From: Petroclostridium sp. X23
GTDB lineage: Bacteria; Bacillota; Clostridia; SK-Y3
Length of the DNA: 64,000 nucleotides
NCBI RefSeq assembly: GCF_030013905.1
Contig: NZ_CP124862.1
Coordinates: 868,001-932,000, forward strand
Reading direction: 5' to 3'
Shown here: in pieces, positions 62,631-64,000 of the stretch
How positions within the stretch are numbered: position 1 is the first letter of the stretch
How the letters are laid out: the number at the start of each line of letters is the position of its first letter
The notes under the pieces: generated by a model
Told to the model about the DNA's origin: nothing
The model's database searches: none
The model's input: the letters and a program-made list of their open reading frames with translations, nothing else
Program-made: the position numbers and the translations under genes

Positions 62631-63491
62631 ATGAAAGACTGGCTAGATATATTGCTAAGATCTGCTGCATTATTTTTTGCAGCATTAATTTTTATAAGGA
62701 TAATAGGAAAAAAGCATCCCTCAAAAATGACTCCTTTTCAGTTCGTTAACTACACGGTTATTGCCCTCATTACTGCTCTCATTTCTGTGAAGATGATTGC
62801 AAATCTGGCGTTTGGATTTATTGCTTTAGGTGTATGGATTATTCTGTCTTTGGCTTTAGACTACCTATCTCTAAAGAGCAAATTATTTCATGATGTAATA
62901 AACGGCAAGGAAACCATTTTAATAAAGCAAGGAAAGGTTATGGAAGAAAACCTATCACAAGTAAGACTTACAGGTGAAGAACTTCTAAGAGAGCTTAGAA
63001 CAAAGAATGTATTTAATTTGGCTGATGTTGAATTTGCCATCATGGAGACTACCGGTGATATAAATGTTCTATTAAAATCAGATAAAAAACCAGTTACATC
63101 TTATGACTTAGGAAGAAAAGTAGCACCGCAATCCGAACCGCAAACAGTTATATTAGATGGAAACATACTAAACGAGCCTCTTGCAAACCTAGGGCTAAAC
63201 CAGCAGTGGCTGAATATGCAGTTAGAAAATATGGGTTTGTCACTAGATAATGTATTTATAGGACAAGTTGATTCATCTGGGGATTTATATGTGGATCTCT
63301 TTGATGATGCTATACAACTGCCCCAGCCTAAAGTAAAAGAAATGCTCTATGCAAATCTTGAAAAAGCTCAAGCAGATTTGATAACCTTTTCATTAGAAAC
63401 AGAAAATAAATATGCAAAGATGATGTATTCGCAAGATGCGGATAAGCTTAAAATGGTTATAGAAAGCTTAGAACCATATTTATTACGATAG
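62631..63491 (+). CDS. YetF/DUF421 membrane protein
   Basis: A 286-residue protein: three N-terminal helices, then the DUF421 domain (IKQGKVMEENLSQVRLTGEE, KNVFNLADVEFAIMETTGD) and a C-terminal extension (about 225-286) of helical character, absent in the paralogue at 53550. It sits 16 bp after DUF1657 and 11 bp before spoVAC, so it belongs to the same transcript. A role in the spore inner membrane is likely from context. Confidence 0.9.
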   Translation: MKDWLDILLRSAALFFAALIFIRIIGKKHPSKMTPFQFVNYTVIALITALISVKMIANLAFGFIALGVWIILSLALDYLSLKSKLFHDVINGKETILIKQGKVMEENLSQVRLTGEELLRELRTKNVFNLADVEFAIMETTGDINVLLKSDKKPVTSYDLGRKVAPQSEPQTVILDGNILNEPLANLGLNQQWLNMQLENMGLSLDNVFIGQVDSSGDLYVDLFDDAIQLPQPKVKEMLYANLEKAQADLITFSLETENKYAKMMYSQDADKLKMVIESLEPYLLR

Positions 63492-63502
63492 AAGGTGATA
63501 AA

Positions 63503-63982
63503 ATGTCCAGTAAAAAAAACAAAAAGCTAACGCCAACGCAGCAGCAGTACCAAGCATTTGCACAGGCTAGAGAACCAAAACGTCCTGTTGTAACAAACTG
63601 TATCAAAGCTTTTTTTGTAGGAGGCATTGTTTGTACCATTGGGCAAGCCTTACAGATGATGTTTATAAAGTATTTTAACTTTACTGAAACGACAGCAGGC
63701 AATCCTACAGTTGCAGTTTTAATCATTATTTCAGTAATACTTACCAGTCTTGGTGTATACGACCATATCGGGCAGTGGGCAGGTGCAGGTACTGCCGTAC
63801 CCGTAACAGGGTTCGCCAACACAATGGCATCTGCTGCTATTGAACACCGAAGTGAAGGATATGTATTAGGCGTAGGAGGCAATATGTTTAAATTATCCGG
63901 CTCGGTTATCGTTTATGGCGTTTTTTCTGCCTTTGTAGTTGCTTTAATAAAAATAATCATTAAGGCATTAGGGGGAATGTAA
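63503..63982 (+). CDS. spoVAC: Stage V sporulation protein AC
   Basis: A 159-residue membrane protein with about four helices, carrying the SpoVAC signature (TPTQQQYQAFAQAREPKRP, then GGIVCTIGQALQMMF and PVTGFANTMASAAIEHRSEG). SpoVAC forms part of the Ca-dipicolinate channel of the spore inner membrane and can act mechanosensitively. GAAGGTGAT precedes the ATG. The next gene starts right after its stop. Confidence 0.95.
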   Translation: MSSKKNKKLTPTQQQYQAFAQAREPKRPVVTNCIKAFFVGGIVCTIGQALQMMFIKYFNFTETTAGNPTVAVLIIISVILTSLGVYDHIGQWAGAGTAVPVTGFANTMASAAIEHRSEGYVLGVGGNMFKLSGSVIVYGVFSAFVVALIKIIIKALGGM

Positions 63983-64000
63983 ATGATACAGGGCCATCAA
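63983..64000 (+). CDS. spoVAD: Start of SpoVAD (cut by window edge)
   Basis: ATG directly after the spoVAC stop, with AGGGGG ahead, encodes MIQGHQ before the window ends. SpoVAD always follows SpoVAC in these clusters and usually begins with a GxQTW stretch, so the identity is inferred from position. Confidence 0.7.

Overview
The window comes from a low-GC, spore-forming, anaerobic member of the Clostridia. The evidence is a complete rnfCDGEAB operon, a Spo0E-like phosphatase, a YhcN/YlaJ-type spore lipoprotein, the first genes of a DUF1657-YetF-SpoVAC-SpoVAD cluster, many clostridial small families (DUF2512, DUF2935, DUF3189, DUF3795, LDCC-motif protein), AT-rich intergenic DNA and strong GGAGG ribosome binding sites with frequent TTG/GTG starts. 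No rRNA, tRNA or CRISPR array was recognised.

Layout. (1) 0-10.2 kb, copper and metal handling: start of a response regulator, an HMA protein, csoR, copZ, copA with a CsoR-like palindrome over its promoter, a SAM methyltransferase, a chemotaxis receptor, a LysM-G5-M23 endopeptidase, a Cys-rich four-helix copper-storage protein and, divergent from it, a small multicopper-oxidase-like protein lacking the type-1 Cys. (2) 10.5-22.7 kb, redox and membrane block, all minus strand: LDCC protein, CcdA, Lgt, Spo0E-like, isoprenylcysteine-methyltransferase-like, YHS, NusG-domain-II and RseC-like proteins, then rnfCDGEAB preceded by a hairpin-masked leader ORF, then a UbiB kinase fused to an SRPBCC domain. 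(3) 22.7-28.3 kb, sulfur and regulatory genes mixed with debris: RadC remnant, histidine phosphatase, ArsR-rhodanese regulator, an intact IS4-family element with a 10-bp target duplication, cysteine desulfurase remnants, CGGC protein and a DsrE-like gene with two nonsense codons. (4) 28.3-39.3 kb, a degenerate Tn1549-type conjugative element: RadC, VirB4, PrgI, TrbL/VirB6, Maff2, VirD4 remnant, DUF3801, MOBP relaxase, MobC, oriT candidate and PcfM-like protein. No integrase is visible and several genes carry deletions. (5) 39.4-53.3 kb, accessory region with many lesions: YnfA, CopZ-like [2Fe-2S] chaperone, RloA/RloB (AbiL-type) defence pair, IS66 debris, a caspase-like protein with a lipoprotein, a mef(A)/msr(D)-like macrolide-resistance operon with two leader peptides, and several chimeric or broken genes. 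(6) 53.5-64 kb, core-like and sporulation genes: YetF, cyanophycin synthetase, DUF2512, DUF2935, an SDR protein, broken DUF3189, YhcN lipoprotein, DUF1657, YetF, SpoVAC and the start of SpoVAD.

The main connecting observation is a shared promoter design in regions 1 and 2. Hexamers of the type TTCACA/TTCATA repeat every 11 bp, and the last one sits exactly 9 bp upstream of a -10 hexamer. This occurs before the methyltransferase (about 4.45 kb), before a gene-less transcript-like unit ending in a strong terminator (6.68 to 6.44 kb, candidate small RNA) and before the LDCC-ccdA-lgt operon (22.72 kb). The pattern resembles PhoP/OmpR-family response-regulator boxes, and a response regulator gene starts at the left edge. 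A second theme is gene decay between 22 and 61 kb: nonsense codons, small indels, and three deletion fusions (ArdC-like/VirD4, methyltransferase/WYL, group II intron reverse transcriptase/EFR1-type ferredoxin). These can be real reductive events, but consensus or assembly error has to be excluded by reads.
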